64,000 nt of DNA from Dasania phycosphaerae (GTDB lineage: Bacteria; Pseudomonadota; Gammaproteobacteria; Pseudomonadales; Dasaniaceae). The stretch covers positions 62,001 to 126,000 of the forward strand of contig NZ_JAPTGG010000012.1 of assembly GCF_026891035.1 (NCBI RefSeq). The letters are read 5' to 3'. Below the pieces are notes generated by a model. It saw only the letters and a list, made by a program, of their open reading frames with translations. It ran no database searches and was not told the DNA's origin. Shown in pieces: positions 35,683 to 44,821 of the stretch; within the stretch, counting starts at the first letter, position 1, and the number at the start of each line of letters is the position of its first letter. The position numbers were made by a program, and so were the translations under genes.

Positions 35683-36465
35683 ATGCCGGAATCAAGTGAT
35701 AGCGACTCTGGTGTTGCCATTGAGGTAACTGGGAAGGCGAGTGATTTTGCAGTAATACCGCAGCACATCGCCTTTATCATGGATGGTAATAGCCGCTGGG
35801 CCAAGCTGCGCGGCAAGTCCACCACCGCGGGGCATACCGCTGGGGTGGAGTCGGTGCGGCAGGTGCTGCAGTTGGCCATGGGTTACGGCATTAAAGTGGT
35901 AACCCTGTTTGCCTTTAGCAGTGAAAATTGGCAGCGTCCCGCCCTAGAGGTAAAAGCGCTGATGCGCTTATTTGCCACTTACTTAAAAAAAGAAATGAAA
36001 CGCTTGCATGCCGATGGCGTACAAATGCGTTTTATAGGCAATCGCGATAATTTTAGCGACGCTTTGCGTAAGCAAATGGCTGAGGCCGAAGCGCTTACCG
36101 CCAATAATGATAAAGCGATATTGGTACTGGCGGTGGATTATGGCGGCCAGTGGGATATTGCCAATGCGGCTAAAATTTTAGCAGGGCAGGTGCAGCGCGG
36201 TGAGTTGGCGTTGGATCAGGTCGATGCTCAGCATATGGCTAAGCATATGGCCTTGGCTGATTTGCCCGCTCCCGATCTCTGTGTACGCACTGCCGATGAA
36301 CATCGCATTAGCAATTTTTTACTGTGGCAACTGGCCTATGCAGAATTGTTTTTTTCAAAAGCTTTATGGCCGGATTTTTCCGAGCCCGACCTGCGTGAGG
36401 CACTGACCGCCTATGCGCAACGTGATAGACGCTTTGGCGCTCGTAAAGACGCCGACAGCAAATAA
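35683..36465 (+). CDS. uppS: Undecaprenyl pyrophosphate synthase
   Basis: cis-Prenyltransferase making the C55 lipid carrier precursor for peptidoglycan and O-antigen. The 260-residue protein has catalytic Asp34 in FIMDGNSRWAK, where E. coli has Gly in place of the Ser; VVTLFAFSSENWQRP; and the C-terminal DLCVRTADEHRISNFLLWQ with ELFF. The ~20 residues before the catalytic region are a longer N-terminal extension than in E. coli. Its product links to the DUF368 translocase candidate at 61222-62148, which would recycle the monophosphate. Confidence 0.96.
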   Translation: MPESSDSDSGVAIEVTGKASDFAVIPQHIAFIMDGNSRWAKLRGKSTTAGHTAGVESVRQVLQLAMGYGIKVVTLFAFSSENWQRPALEVKALMRLFATYLKKEMKRLHADGVQMRFIGNRDNFSDALRKQMAEAEALTANNDKAILVLAVDYGGQWDIANAAKILAGQVQRGELALDQVDAQHMAKHMALADLPAPDLCVRTADEHRISNFLLWQLAYAELFFSKALWPDFSEPDLREALTAYAQRDRRFGARKDADSK

Positions 36466-36490
36466 CTAGAATAAACAAAAGAGGGCTGTC

Positions 36491-37324
36491 GTGCTTAAAC
36501 AGCGAATAATTACAGCATTGGTATTAGTCTGCGTAATGGGCAGTGCCATAGTTTTTCTTTCCCCTTTATATTTTGCCGCGCTGATGACGGCGGTTATTCT
36601 TGCGGCCAGCTGGGAGTGGTCGGCACTGGCAGGCTTAGCTGGCAGCCTAAACCGCGCAATTTACAGTGCTTGCAGCTTGTTGTTAATGGCCTTGGTGGCC
36701 TGGTATTGCCAGCTACTCAGCGAACAGCTGGCTTGGCCGCGAGTGCGCGATGTGCTGGGCTTGGGCTGTCTGTGGTGGGCGGTAGCGCTGTTATGGGTTA
36801 AAAGCTACCCCTATAGCGGCAAGCTTTGGGGCGCCGTACCGGCCCGCTTGCTGATGGGGTTTTTAGTGTTAATCCCTGCCTGGTTGGCGTTTATCTCGCT
36901 GCGTTTTAATGCCCATGGTACTGCCTATATTTTTGTATTGCTGGCCTTGGTGGCTAGTGCCGATACCGGCGCCTATTTTAGTGGCAAGGCTTGGGGCAAA
37001 TCCAAGTTGGCGGTGGCGGTGAGCCCGGGTAAGTCTTGGGCGGGTTTTTGGGGCGGCTTAGTGGCAACCAGCAGCTTAGCCTTGCTGCTGTGGTTGTACT
37101 ACGGCAGTGCAGCCATGCGCTTAGAGCAGGTATTAGTGGTGGCGGTGTTAACCGGCTTGGCCTCGGTATTGGGCGATTTATTAGAGAGCATGGTCAAGCG
37201 CCATCAAGGTGTTAAAGACAGCGGCACGCTATTGCCCGGCCACGGTGGCATTATGGATAGATTGGATAGTTTAACGGCAGCAGCGCCGGTGTTTGCGCTG
37301 TGCATTATATTGGTGGGTTGGTAA
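36491..37324 (+). CDS. cdsA: Phosphatidate cytidylyltransferase
   Basis: Makes CDP-diacylglycerol, the branch point of phospholipid synthesis, in the inner membrane. The 277-residue protein has about eight hydrophobic helices and the family signature near the C-terminus: GDLLESMVKRHQGVKDSG followed by LLPGHGGIMDRLDS. It starts with GTG at 36491, preceded by AGAGGG. It ends 3 bp before dxr, so the two are tightly coupled. Confidence 0.96.
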   Translation: MLKQRIITALVLVCVMGSAIVFLSPLYFAALMTAVILAASWEWSALAGLAGSLNRAIYSACSLLLMALVAWYCQLLSEQLAWPRVRDVLGLGCLWWAVALLWVKSYPYSGKLWGAVPARLLMGFLVLIPAWLAFISLRFNAHGTAYIFVLLALVASADTGAYFSGKAWGKSKLAVAVSPGKSWAGFWGGLVATSSLALLLWLYYGSAAMRLEQVLVVAVLTGLASVLGDLLESMVKRHQGVKDSGTLLPGHGGIMDRLDSLTAAAPVFALCIILVGW

Positions 37325-37327
37325 TAG

Positions 37328-38548
37328 GTGGATAAGGCTGTCGCAATAGAAAATATCACCGTTTTAGGGGCCACCGGCTCTATAGGTATTAGCACGCTGG
37401 ATGTTTGCGCCAGGCACCCACAGCGCTATCGCTTGTTTGCCCTTACGGCCAATAGCAGTGTGGCTGAATTGGCCGAGCAAGTTATTGCCCATAAGCCGCG
37501 CTATGCGGTGATGCGCGAGCCGCAGGCGGCAGAGCAGTTGGCGGCCCTGTTACAGCAACAGGGTATTGATGATACCCAAGTGCTTAGCGGTGACGAGGGC
37601 TTAAACGCGGTTGCCAGCCATGCCGAGGTCGATACTGTTATGGCGGCCATAGTGGGTGCAGCGGGTTTAGCGCCCACCATGGCGGCGGTAGAGAGCGGCA
37701 AAAAAGTGTTGTTGGCCAATAAAGAGGCGCTGGTGATGGCTGGCGGCCTGTTTATGGAGGCGGTGAAAAAAAGTGGCTCGGTGCTACTGCCCATAGATAG
37801 CGAGCATAATGCTATTTTTCAGTGCATGCCCGCCCAATACCAAGAGGAAGGCGGTAGCCACCAGCTAGCCAGCAGCGGCATACGTAAAATTCTGCTTACT
37901 GGCTCAGGCGGGCCGTTTCGGCAGACCCCTTTAGAGCAGCTGGCGGCGATGACCCCCGATCAGGCCTGTGCCCACCCCAATTGGTCTATGGGGCGTAAGA
38001 TCTCGGTCGATTCCGCTACCATGATGAATAAGGGTTTAGAGTTTATTGAGGCCTGCTGGCTGTTTAATGCCCAGCCTGAAGATATAGAGATAGTGGTACA
38101 CCCGCAGAGCATTATTCACTCTATGGTGGAATATGTGGATGGCTCGGTGCTGGCGCAGTTGGGTAACCCCGATATGCGCACCCCTATAGCGCATGCTATG
38201 GCCTGGCCTGAGCGTATAGAGTCTGGGGTGGCCAGTTTGGATATTATCGCCACCGCCACACTGGATTTTGAGGCCCCCGACTATCAGCGTTTCCCCTGCC
38301 TAGGTTTGGCGGCGCAGGCGGTTAAAACCGGCAAGACTGCAATGGTGGCGTTGAATGCCGCCAATGAGGTGGCGGTAGAGGCTTTTCTCAATCAACAGAT
38401 ACGCTTTACTGATATCCCTGTTATTATCGAGTCCGTGTTGGCGGCTGTTGAGCTGGTTGAACCCTCGACTTTAGCCGTTGTCCAATTGGCCGATCAGCAG
38501 GCCCGGGACTTAGCCCTGCAGCAGGTTGCTAACCGCGCCTGCGCCTAA
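37328..38548 (+). CDS. dxr: 1-deoxy-D-xylulose 5-phosphate reductoisomerase
   Basis: First committed enzyme of the MEP isoprenoid pathway, converting DXP to MEP with NADPH. The 406-residue protein has the NADPH motif GATGSIGISTLDV, the LANKEALVMAGG loop, the metal-site stretch LLPIDSEHNAIFQC, and the NPTIHHPQ-equivalent AHPNWSMGRKISVDSATMMNKGLE in outline. It starts with GTG at 37328, 3 bp after the cdsA stop. The order uppS-cdsA-dxr is that of Pseudomonas; enterics place dxr before uppS. ispD and ispF of the same pathway are at 58-59 kb. Confidence 0.97.
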   Translation: MDKAVAIENITVLGATGSIGISTLDVCARHPQRYRLFALTANSSVAELAEQVIAHKPRYAVMREPQAAEQLAALLQQQGIDDTQVLSGDEGLNAVASHAEVDTVMAAIVGAAGLAPTMAAVESGKKVLLANKEALVMAGGLFMEAVKKSGSVLLPIDSEHNAIFQCMPAQYQEEGGSHQLASSGIRKILLTGSGGPFRQTPLEQLAAMTPDQACAHPNWSMGRKISVDSATMMNKGLEFIEACWLFNAQPEDIEIVVHPQSIIHSMVEYVDGSVLAQLGNPDMRTPIAHAMAWPERIESGVASLDIIATATLDFEAPDYQRFPCLGLAAQAVKTGKTAMVALNAANEVAVEAFLNQQIRFTDIPVIIESVLAAVELVEPSTLAVVQLADQQARDLALQQVANRACA

Positions 38549-38592
38549 TCATTGACTGAAGTTGCCATAATAAAAGGTTGTTGTCTCACTCC

Positions 38593-39948
38593 ATGGAATT
38601 ACTGCAAACCATATTAATTACTCTCTTCACCTTGGCGATATTGGTGTCTATACACGAGTATGGCCATTTTTGGGTGGCCAGACGCTGCGGCATCAAGGTG
38701 CTGCGCTTTTCTGTGGGCTTTGGCAAACCGCTGTACCGCTGGCGCGATAAACTAGATACCGAATATGTGATTGCCGCCATACCCTTGGGTGGCTATGTCA
38801 AAATGCTGGACGAGCGCGAGGGCGAAGTGCCCGCCGAGCTGCGTCATATGGCGTTTAATAACAAGCCCGTGGGTCATCGCCTAGCCACGGTTGCGGCCGG
38901 GCCTTTAGCTAACTTTATCCTCGCCATTATTGTGTATTGGTTTGTATTTGTGGCTGGGGTTAGCGGTGTGGCCCCGATTATCGATAAGGTAGAGGCAGGG
39001 TCGGTAGCCGAGTTGGCAGGTTTAGAAGCCGGCCAAGAGATAGTTGCGGTTGACGGTGAGCCTACCCCCACTTGGGAGGCGCTGCACTTACAGCTGCTAG
39101 AGCGCATAGGTGATAGCGGTGAAATAGAGTTTACCGTCAAATATGCCGATTCCGATTTAACCTACAGTTCTAGCGCTACCGTTGATGCCTGGCTGGCGGG
39201 GGAGGAAGTCACCGACCTAATGGCGGGTATAGGGGTGGAACTGTATAGGCCCAAGCTGATTGCCCAGATAGATCAAGTAGTAGCCGAAAGCCCGGCGGCG
39301 CAGGCCGGTTTTGAAACCGGCGATATTATTGTGCAGGCCGATGAGCAGCCCATAGCCGAGTGGGGCGACTGGGTAGAGTATGTGCGCGAGCGCCCCCAGC
39401 AAGCCATACAAGTACAATTTTTGCGGGCAGGGCAGCCGCTTAGCGCTGAACTTACCCCCGCTAGAAAAATTGACGAGCAGGGCCGGGCCTATGGTCAGGT
39501 TGGTATGGGGGTAAAGTGGCCAGAGTGGCCAGCAGAGTTGCGCCGAGACTACCAATATAACGCTGTTAGCGCGTTTACTGCTTCATTAAATCGCACCTGG
39601 GATATGAGCGTTTTTACTCTGCAATCCATTAAAAAGATGTTAATGGGGCTAATCTCGCCAAAAAACTTGAGTGGCCCGATAACCATTGCTAAAGTGGCGT
39701 CCGCCTCGGCAAACTCTGGTCTAACTAGCTATCTCAGCTTCTTGGCTTTATTGAGTGTGAGTTTGGGGGTGTTAAATCTACTGCCTATACCGGTTTTGGA
39801 TGGCGGCCATATTTTATTTGGGGTGGTAGAACTAATAATAGGCCGTCCAGTATCAGACCGTATTCAAGCACTGGGCTACCAATTGGGCTTTGTTATTGTC
39901 ATTAGCATGATGATGCTGGCTTTATATAACGATATTAGTCGACTCTAA
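38593..39948 (+). CDS. rseP: Site-2 protease RseP
   Basis: Membrane zinc metalloprotease that cleaves RseA-type anti-sigma factors to release the envelope stress sigma factor. I use ATG 38593 (451 residues; MELLQTILITLFTLAIL) rather than an in-frame TTG 15 bp earlier, since this matches the family start. HEYGH (His21, Glu22, His25) is the first zinc motif, and the third ligand lies in PIPVLDGGHILF. Two periplasmic PDZ domains follow the first helix (VAELAGLEAGQEIVAVDGE and AAQAGFETGDIIVQADEQ). It precedes bamA, as in most gammaproteobacteria. Confidence 0.95.
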   Translation: MELLQTILITLFTLAILVSIHEYGHFWVARRCGIKVLRFSVGFGKPLYRWRDKLDTEYVIAAIPLGGYVKMLDEREGEVPAELRHMAFNNKPVGHRLATVAAGPLANFILAIIVYWFVFVAGVSGVAPIIDKVEAGSVAELAGLEAGQEIVAVDGEPTPTWEALHLQLLERIGDSGEIEFTVKYADSDLTYSSSATVDAWLAGEEVTDLMAGIGVELYRPKLIAQIDQVVAESPAAQAGFETGDIIVQADEQPIAEWGDWVEYVRERPQQAIQVQFLRAGQPLSAELTPARKIDEQGRAYGQVGMGVKWPEWPAELRRDYQYNAVSAFTASLNRTWDMSVFTLQSIKKMLMGLISPKNLSGPITIAKVASASANSGLTSYLSFLALLSVSLGVLNLLPIPVLDGGHILFGVVELIIGRPVSDRIQALGYQLGFVIVISMMMLALYNDISRL

Positions 39949-40017
39949 TGAACAGCAGGCTAGCTTTGAACACGCGAGAATCCCTGTGCTAATGAATTTT
40001 GTGGTAATAAATAATCA

Positions 40018-42654
40018 ATGAGACGTTTTCTTACAGTATTCCTGTTAGCCCCTTTGTGGCTGTTTTCCTCTATTAGTGTTCACGCTGAAGAAAGCTTTGT
40101 GGTGTCAGATATACGCGTGCAAGGTTTGCAGCGGGTGTCGGCGGCCAGCGTGTTTACCTCCGTGCCTATTAATGTAGGTGATACAGTAGATCAGGCGGCT
40201 ATTAGCAATGCCATACGCAGTTTGTTTCGCAGTGGTAATTACGATGATGTAGAGATAGGCCGCGATGGCACCGTGCTAGTGGTGGCCGTGGTAGAGCGCC
40301 CCTCTATTAGCGAAATTGTATTAGAGGGTAATAAGGCGATTAAATCTGAGGCCTTATTAGAAGGCTTAAAAGGTGCTGGTTTGGCTGAGGGGCAGGTGTT
40401 TAAACGCTCAACCCTAGAGACCATGAAGCTAGAGCTGACTCGCCAATATGTATCCCAAGGCCGTTACGATGCTGGCATAGATACCGAAGTGGTGTCGCTG
40501 CCCCGCAACCGCGTAGCGGTGAATATCAATATTGATGAGGGTAATACCGCTGCGATTAAGCACATCAATATAGTAGGCAATAAAGATTTTAGCGAAGAAG
40601 AGCTATTAGATTTAGTAGAGTTATCCACTACCGGCTTTTGGTCGTGGATTACCAGCGATGATAAATATGCCAAAGAGGCTTTGGCGGGTGATTTAGAAAC
40701 CCTTAAATCTTTCTACCTAGACCGGGGTTATTTAACCTTTGCCATAGATTCTACCCAAGTGACGGTTACCCCCGATCGCAAAGCGGTATACATCACCATC
40801 AATATAAAAGAGGGTGAGGTTTACACCGTTGATAAAGTGGACTTATCCGGTGACCTAGTAGTTAAAGAAGAGCAGCTATGGCCCTTTGTATTAATACAGT
40901 CGGGGCAAACTTTTTCGCAAACGGCAGTCACCAATAGTGAAGAGTGGCTGACCAAGCGTTTAGGTAATGATGGCTATAATTTTGCCAAAGTTGAAACCAT
41001 TACCGATATAGACCAAGAAAACCAAACCGTTAATCTTAAGTTTTTTATAGACCCTGGCAAGCGCACCTATGTACGCCGCATAGAGTTTGATGGCAATAGT
41101 AAAACCGCCGATGAAGTACTGCGCCGTGAAATGCGGCAAATGGAAGGTGCGCCTGCGTCTTCCTCGCGCATAGAACAGTCGCGTATACGCTTAGACCGTT
41201 TAGGTTATTTTAAGGATGCCAAGGTAGAAACCTTAGAAGTACCCGGCAGCGACGATCAAATCGATATTAAATACAAGGTGGAAGAGCAGCCTTCAGGCAG
41301 CATAGGCGCCAGCATCGGTTACTCGCAGGACAGCGGTATTATATTCGGCGCTAACGTACAGCAAGACAATGTGTTGGGCACCGGCAAGCAGGTAGGCATA
41401 GGCTTAAACAAAAGCCGCTATATGACTAATGTGCGCTTTAGTTATACCAATCCTTATTACACTGAAGACGGTGTGAGCCGCGGTTTCTCGGTGTTTTATC
41501 GCAAGGCTGACCTGTCAGAAATCAACGTGTCTAACTACACCACCAATACCTTGGGTACCTCGATGAATTTCAGCTACCCCATCAAGGAAACCGAGCGGGT
41601 AGGTTATAGCTTCACCTATACCAATACCGAGATAGAGGCCGGTGATTTTGCGGTGCAGGAGATATTTGCCAGCCCGCGCGCTGATTCAGACTTTATCAAT
41701 CACTATTACGACAGCGAGTTTGCTGGCAATGTAAATGGCGTTAGCACCTATGCCCAGGCTGAATTACCTAAGACTTTCGATCCAGTGGCCAATGCCGATC
41801 TGTTAACGCCACCGACGCAACCCGGCTTTATCGATTTGTACGGCAACGAGTTCAACGACTTTACCTTTACCACCAGCTGGTCGCAGTCCACCTTAAACCG
41901 TGGCCGCATGGCAACCCGTGGTGCTTCGCAAAGCCTGGCCTTAGAGGTCACCATACCGGGTAGTGACTTAGAGTTTTATAAGCTTACCTATACCGGCCAA
42001 GTCTTTTTACCCATTACCAATAACTGGATAGTACGCCTGCGCGGTGACTTAGGTTATGGCGATGGTTTTGGCGATGTAGAAGAGCTGCCTTTCTTCCAAA
42101 ACTTTTACTCCGGTGGTTTTGGCTCGGTGCGCGGCTTTAAGAGCAACACTTTAGGCCCAAGAAGTACGCCAGCATTGCGTTATGACAGAGGTCAAGCAGT
42201 GGTAGCTGTTTGTAGCCAGACCGATGTGGATAATAGTGTTAGTAATTGCTCGGTAGTGGGCCAAGCGAAACAATTAGATGATAAGTTTTCGTATATAGCC
42301 AGCGACGGTTCATTTAATGCCAGCTCAGTCGATAATAAGCCCGACCCCTTTGGCGGCAACTTGCTGGTAGAGGCCAGTGTGGAATTACTGTTCCCCTTGC
42401 CCTTTATTAAAGATCAAAGCTCCATACGCTCGGCTTTTTACTTTGACGTAGGTAATGTATTTAGCACTGATTGCCGAGCAACTCAGGTGAACTGTACTAA
42501 TTTTGATATGGACGAGTTGCGCTATTCGGTAGGGGTGGGCATGACGTGGATTACCGGCTTTGGCCCGCTAACCTTTAGTTATTCTAAGCCCATGAATGAA
42601 AGTGAATACGATGAGACTGAAAACTTCCAGTTCTCTCTAGGCCGCAGTTTTTAA
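40018..42654 (+). CDS. bamA: Outer-membrane protein assembly factor BamA
   Basis: Central component of the BAM complex inserting beta-barrel proteins into the outer membrane. The 878-residue protein has a signal peptide ending at VHA-EES, five POTRA repeats (first FVVSDIRVQGLQRVSAASVF) and a 16-strand barrel with the loop-6 motif GSVRGFKSN. It is about 70 residues longer than E. coli BamA. The extra length includes a loop-6 segment with Cys732 and Cys744, comparable to the E. coli loop-6 disulfide, and a second Cys819/Cys826 pair. It ends in the expected aromatic F (LGRSF). skp follows. Confidence 0.97.
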   Translation: MRRFLTVFLLAPLWLFSSISVHAEESFVVSDIRVQGLQRVSAASVFTSVPINVGDTVDQAAISNAIRSLFRSGNYDDVEIGRDGTVLVVAVVERPSISEIVLEGNKAIKSEALLEGLKGAGLAEGQVFKRSTLETMKLELTRQYVSQGRYDAGIDTEVVSLPRNRVAVNINIDEGNTAAIKHINIVGNKDFSEEELLDLVELSTTGFWSWITSDDKYAKEALAGDLETLKSFYLDRGYLTFAIDSTQVTVTPDRKAVYITINIKEGEVYTVDKVDLSGDLVVKEEQLWPFVLIQSGQTFSQTAVTNSEEWLTKRLGNDGYNFAKVETITDIDQENQTVNLKFFIDPGKRTYVRRIEFDGNSKTADEVLRREMRQMEGAPASSSRIEQSRIRLDRLGYFKDAKVETLEVPGSDDQIDIKYKVEEQPSGSIGASIGYSQDSGIIFGANVQQDNVLGTGKQVGIGLNKSRYMTNVRFSYTNPYYTEDGVSRGFSVFYRKADLSEINVSNYTTNTLGTSMNFSYPIKETERVGYSFTYTNTEIEAGDFAVQEIFASPRADSDFINHYYDSEFAGNVNGVSTYAQAELPKTFDPVANADLLTPPTQPGFIDLYGNEFNDFTFTTSWSQSTLNRGRMATRGASQSLALEVTIPGSDLEFYKLTYTGQVFLPITNNWIVRLRGDLGYGDGFGDVEELPFFQNFYSGGFGSVRGFKSNTLGPRSTPALRYDRGQAVVAVCSQTDVDNSVSNCSVVGQAKQLDDKFSYIASDGSFNASSVDNKPDPFGGNLLVEASVELLFPLPFIKDQSSIRSAFYFDVGNVFSTDCRATQVNCTNFDMDELRYSVGVGMTWITGFGPLTFSYSKPMNESEYDETENFQFSLGRSF

Positions 42655-42728
42655 ACTATTTAAGTTTACTGCTGGTAGCCTGCCCGCGATACGGATAGTA
42701 TTGATTTAAAATAATGAGGAGAAAACCC

Positions 42729-43238
42729 ATGAAAAATTTATTAAAGCTAATGGTGCTAGTCACAGCTGTGGCAGCGCCGTTAATGGCAGCAGCACAGGGC
42801 AAAATTGCCGTACTAGATGTGCAAACCGCTATCTTGCAAACCGAAGCCGCCAAAAAAGAGTTTAAAGAGTTACAGGCGCGCCCCGATTACGCCGAGAGCG
42901 TTAAGCAGTTAGAGAAATTGCAAAAAGACTTTATGGCCAATAAAGAAAAGCTACAAAAAGATAGCGCCGTAATGAGTGACGAGCAAAAACAAGCCGAGGC
43001 GCAAAAACTGCAAAGCAGCGCCACTGATATTCAGCATGTACGTAAAAAATTGCAAACAGCTGAACAAGAATTAGCCAAAAAATTAATGCAAGCTTTTTAC
43101 CCCAAGCTGCAGCAAGTAATGCCTGAAGTGATTAAAGAAGAAAGCCTAGGTTTATTATTGGATAGAAAAACGGCCTTGCATGTAGATAACGGCTACGATG
43201 TAACCGGTAAAGTCACTGCCAAACTTAATCTGCAATAA
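42729..43238 (+). CDS. skp: Periplasmic chaperone Skp (OmpH family)
   Basis: Trimeric periplasmic holdase that carries unfolded outer-membrane proteins to BamA. From ATG 42729 the 169-residue protein has a signal peptide (NLLKLMVLVTAVAAPLMAAA). The trimer-forming strand GKIAVLDVQTAILQTEAAKK follows, and then a long charged coiled coil, the tentacles (~residues 45-130). It closes with SLGLLLDRKTALHVD. An upstream ATG at 42714 would only add MRRKP. Its position between bamA and lpxD is conserved. Confidence 0.93.
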   Translation: MKNLLKLMVLVTAVAAPLMAAAQGKIAVLDVQTAILQTEAAKKEFKELQARPDYAESVKQLEKLQKDFMANKEKLQKDSAVMSDEQKQAEAQKLQSSATDIQHVRKKLQTAEQELAKKLMQAFYPKLQQVMPEVIKEESLGLLLDRKTALHVDNGYDVTGKVTAKLNLQ

Positions 43239-43261
43239 ACCTAGGCTATTTTCACCCAGCC

Positions 43262-44284
43262 ATGACAGCGCGTGATTACTCCCTAGCTGAATTAGCAGAG
43301 CAGCTACAATTAGAATGCGTAGGCGATTCCAGCCTGCGCATTGTTGGTTTAGCGACTTTAGCATCGGCAGCGACTGGCCAGCTTAGTTTTTTGGCTAATC
43401 CCCGCTATCAAAAAGAATTAGCTAATACCGCCGCTAGTGCGGTTATTGTCAGCCCTGCTATGTTGCCACACTGCCCGGTTGCGGCGTTGGTTTCCGACAA
43501 TCCTTATCTTAGTTACGCGCAAGCTACCCAGCTGTTTAAAAAACAGAGTGAGGCAGTGGCCGGTATCGCGGATACTGCGGTAGTTGCCGCTAGCGCTGAT
43601 ATTGCCAGTAGCGCCAGCATAGGTGCTAACTGCGTTATTGGTGAGCGCGTGCGTATAGGTGAGCAGGTAGTAATAGGGCCAGGCTCAGTAATTGGGGATG
43701 ATGTTGTTATAGGCCCACAGGGTTTATTACACGCAAATGTGACACTGTATCACGGCGTGAGTATTGGTCATTCTGTTATATTACACAGCGGCGTGGTGAT
43801 AGGCGCCGACGGTTTTGGTTTTGCCCCCACTCAACAGGGCTGGCAAAAAATTGAGCAATTAGGTGCTGTGGTGATTGGCGACCATGTGGAGATAGGTGCC
43901 AATAGCTGTATAGATAGAGGGGCTTTAAACCCCACGATTATAGGCAACCACGTCATCATCGATAACTTGGTGCAATGTGCTCACAACGTACAAATTGGTG
44001 ATGGCACGGCCATAGCCGGTTGCACGGCCATTGCCGGCAGTACCCGTATAGGTAGCCGCTGCACTATAGCCGGTGGCGTGGGTATAGTGGGGCATATTAG
44101 TTTGGCGGATAATGTCCATATTACCGCTCATACCTTGGTGACTAAGTCTATTAGCCAGCCCGGCTCTTATTCATCGGGTACGCCCATGCTGGAAACCCAG
44201 CAATGGCGTAAAGCTGCTGCGCGCTTTGCGCAACTAGACGCATGGATCAAAAAATTAAGCCGCTTTATCAAGGCTAATAACTAG
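43262..44284 (+). CDS. lpxD: UDP-3-O-(3-hydroxyacyl)glucosamine N-acyltransferase
   Basis: Adds the second 3-hydroxyacyl chain, on the amino group, in lipid A synthesis. The 340-residue trimer-forming protein has an N-terminal uridine-binding domain (GQLSFLANPRYQKEL) and a left-handed beta-helix of hexapeptide repeats (IGANCVIGERVRIGEQVVIG). The catalytic His is in NLVQCAHNVQIGDG. A C-terminal helix completes the protein. The length equals that of E. coli LpxD. Confidence 0.97.
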   Translation: MTARDYSLAELAEQLQLECVGDSSLRIVGLATLASAATGQLSFLANPRYQKELANTAASAVIVSPAMLPHCPVAALVSDNPYLSYAQATQLFKKQSEAVAGIADTAVVAASADIASSASIGANCVIGERVRIGEQVVIGPGSVIGDDVVIGPQGLLHANVTLYHGVSIGHSVILHSGVVIGADGFGFAPTQQGWQKIEQLGAVVIGDHVEIGANSCIDRGALNPTIIGNHVIIDNLVQCAHNVQIGDGTAIAGCTAIAGSTRIGSRCTIAGGVGIVGHISLADNVHITAHTLVTKSISQPGSYSSGTPMLETQQWRKAAARFAQLDAWIKKLSRFIKANN

Positions 44285-44366
44285 GCCGGGCTTGCTATTA
44301 AGCCTGTGCGTTACAGATTATTACCGTGCTATAACAGCACCGTGTTATTTATAGGGATCAAACTCC

Positions 44367-44807
44367 ATGATAATGGACGTGAAAGAAATAAGAGAATATT
44401 TGCCCCACCGCTATCCCTTTTTATTGGTTGATCGCGTTACTGAGCTGGTTTTAGGTGAGTCTATTACCGCCATTAAAAACGTCAGCGTAAACGAGCCTTT
44501 CTTTAATGGCCACTTCCCCGATAAGCCGGTCATGCCCGGCGTCTTAATTATCGAAGCTATGGCTCAAGCCGCTGGTATATTGGGCTTTAAAACCCAGGAT
44601 AAAAAGCCTGCTGATGGCTCTATATATTTATTTGTTGGTGTGGATAATGTGCGCTTTAAGCGTCAAGTGGTACCCGGCGATCAGTTAGAGCTTAAAGTTG
44701 ATTATGTTTCGGACAAGCGCGGCATTTGGAAATTTCAATGCAGCTCCTATGTCGATGGGCAATTAGCCGCATCTGCCTCTATATTATGTGCAGATAAAAA
44801 AGTTTAA
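44367..44807 (+). CDS. fabZ: 3-hydroxyacyl-[ACP] dehydratase FabZ
   Basis: Hot-dog-fold dehydratase of fatty acid elongation; it competes with LpxA for 3-hydroxyacyl-ACP. The 146-residue protein has catalytic His49 (NGHFPDKPVMPG) and Glu63 (IIEAMAQAAG), the same numbers as in P. aeruginosa FabZ. This supports the start at ATG 44367 rather than the in-frame ATG 6 bp later. The neighbouring lpxD and lpxA place the competing pathways in one operon. Confidence 0.97.
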   Translation: MIMDVKEIREYLPHRYPFLLVDRVTELVLGESITAIKNVSVNEPFFNGHFPDKPVMPGVLIIEAMAQAAGILGFKTQDKKPADGSIYLFVGVDNVRFKRQVVPGDQLELKVDYVSDKRGIWKFQCSSYVDGQLAASASILCADKKV

Positions 44808-44821
44808 GAGTAAACAGTTGA

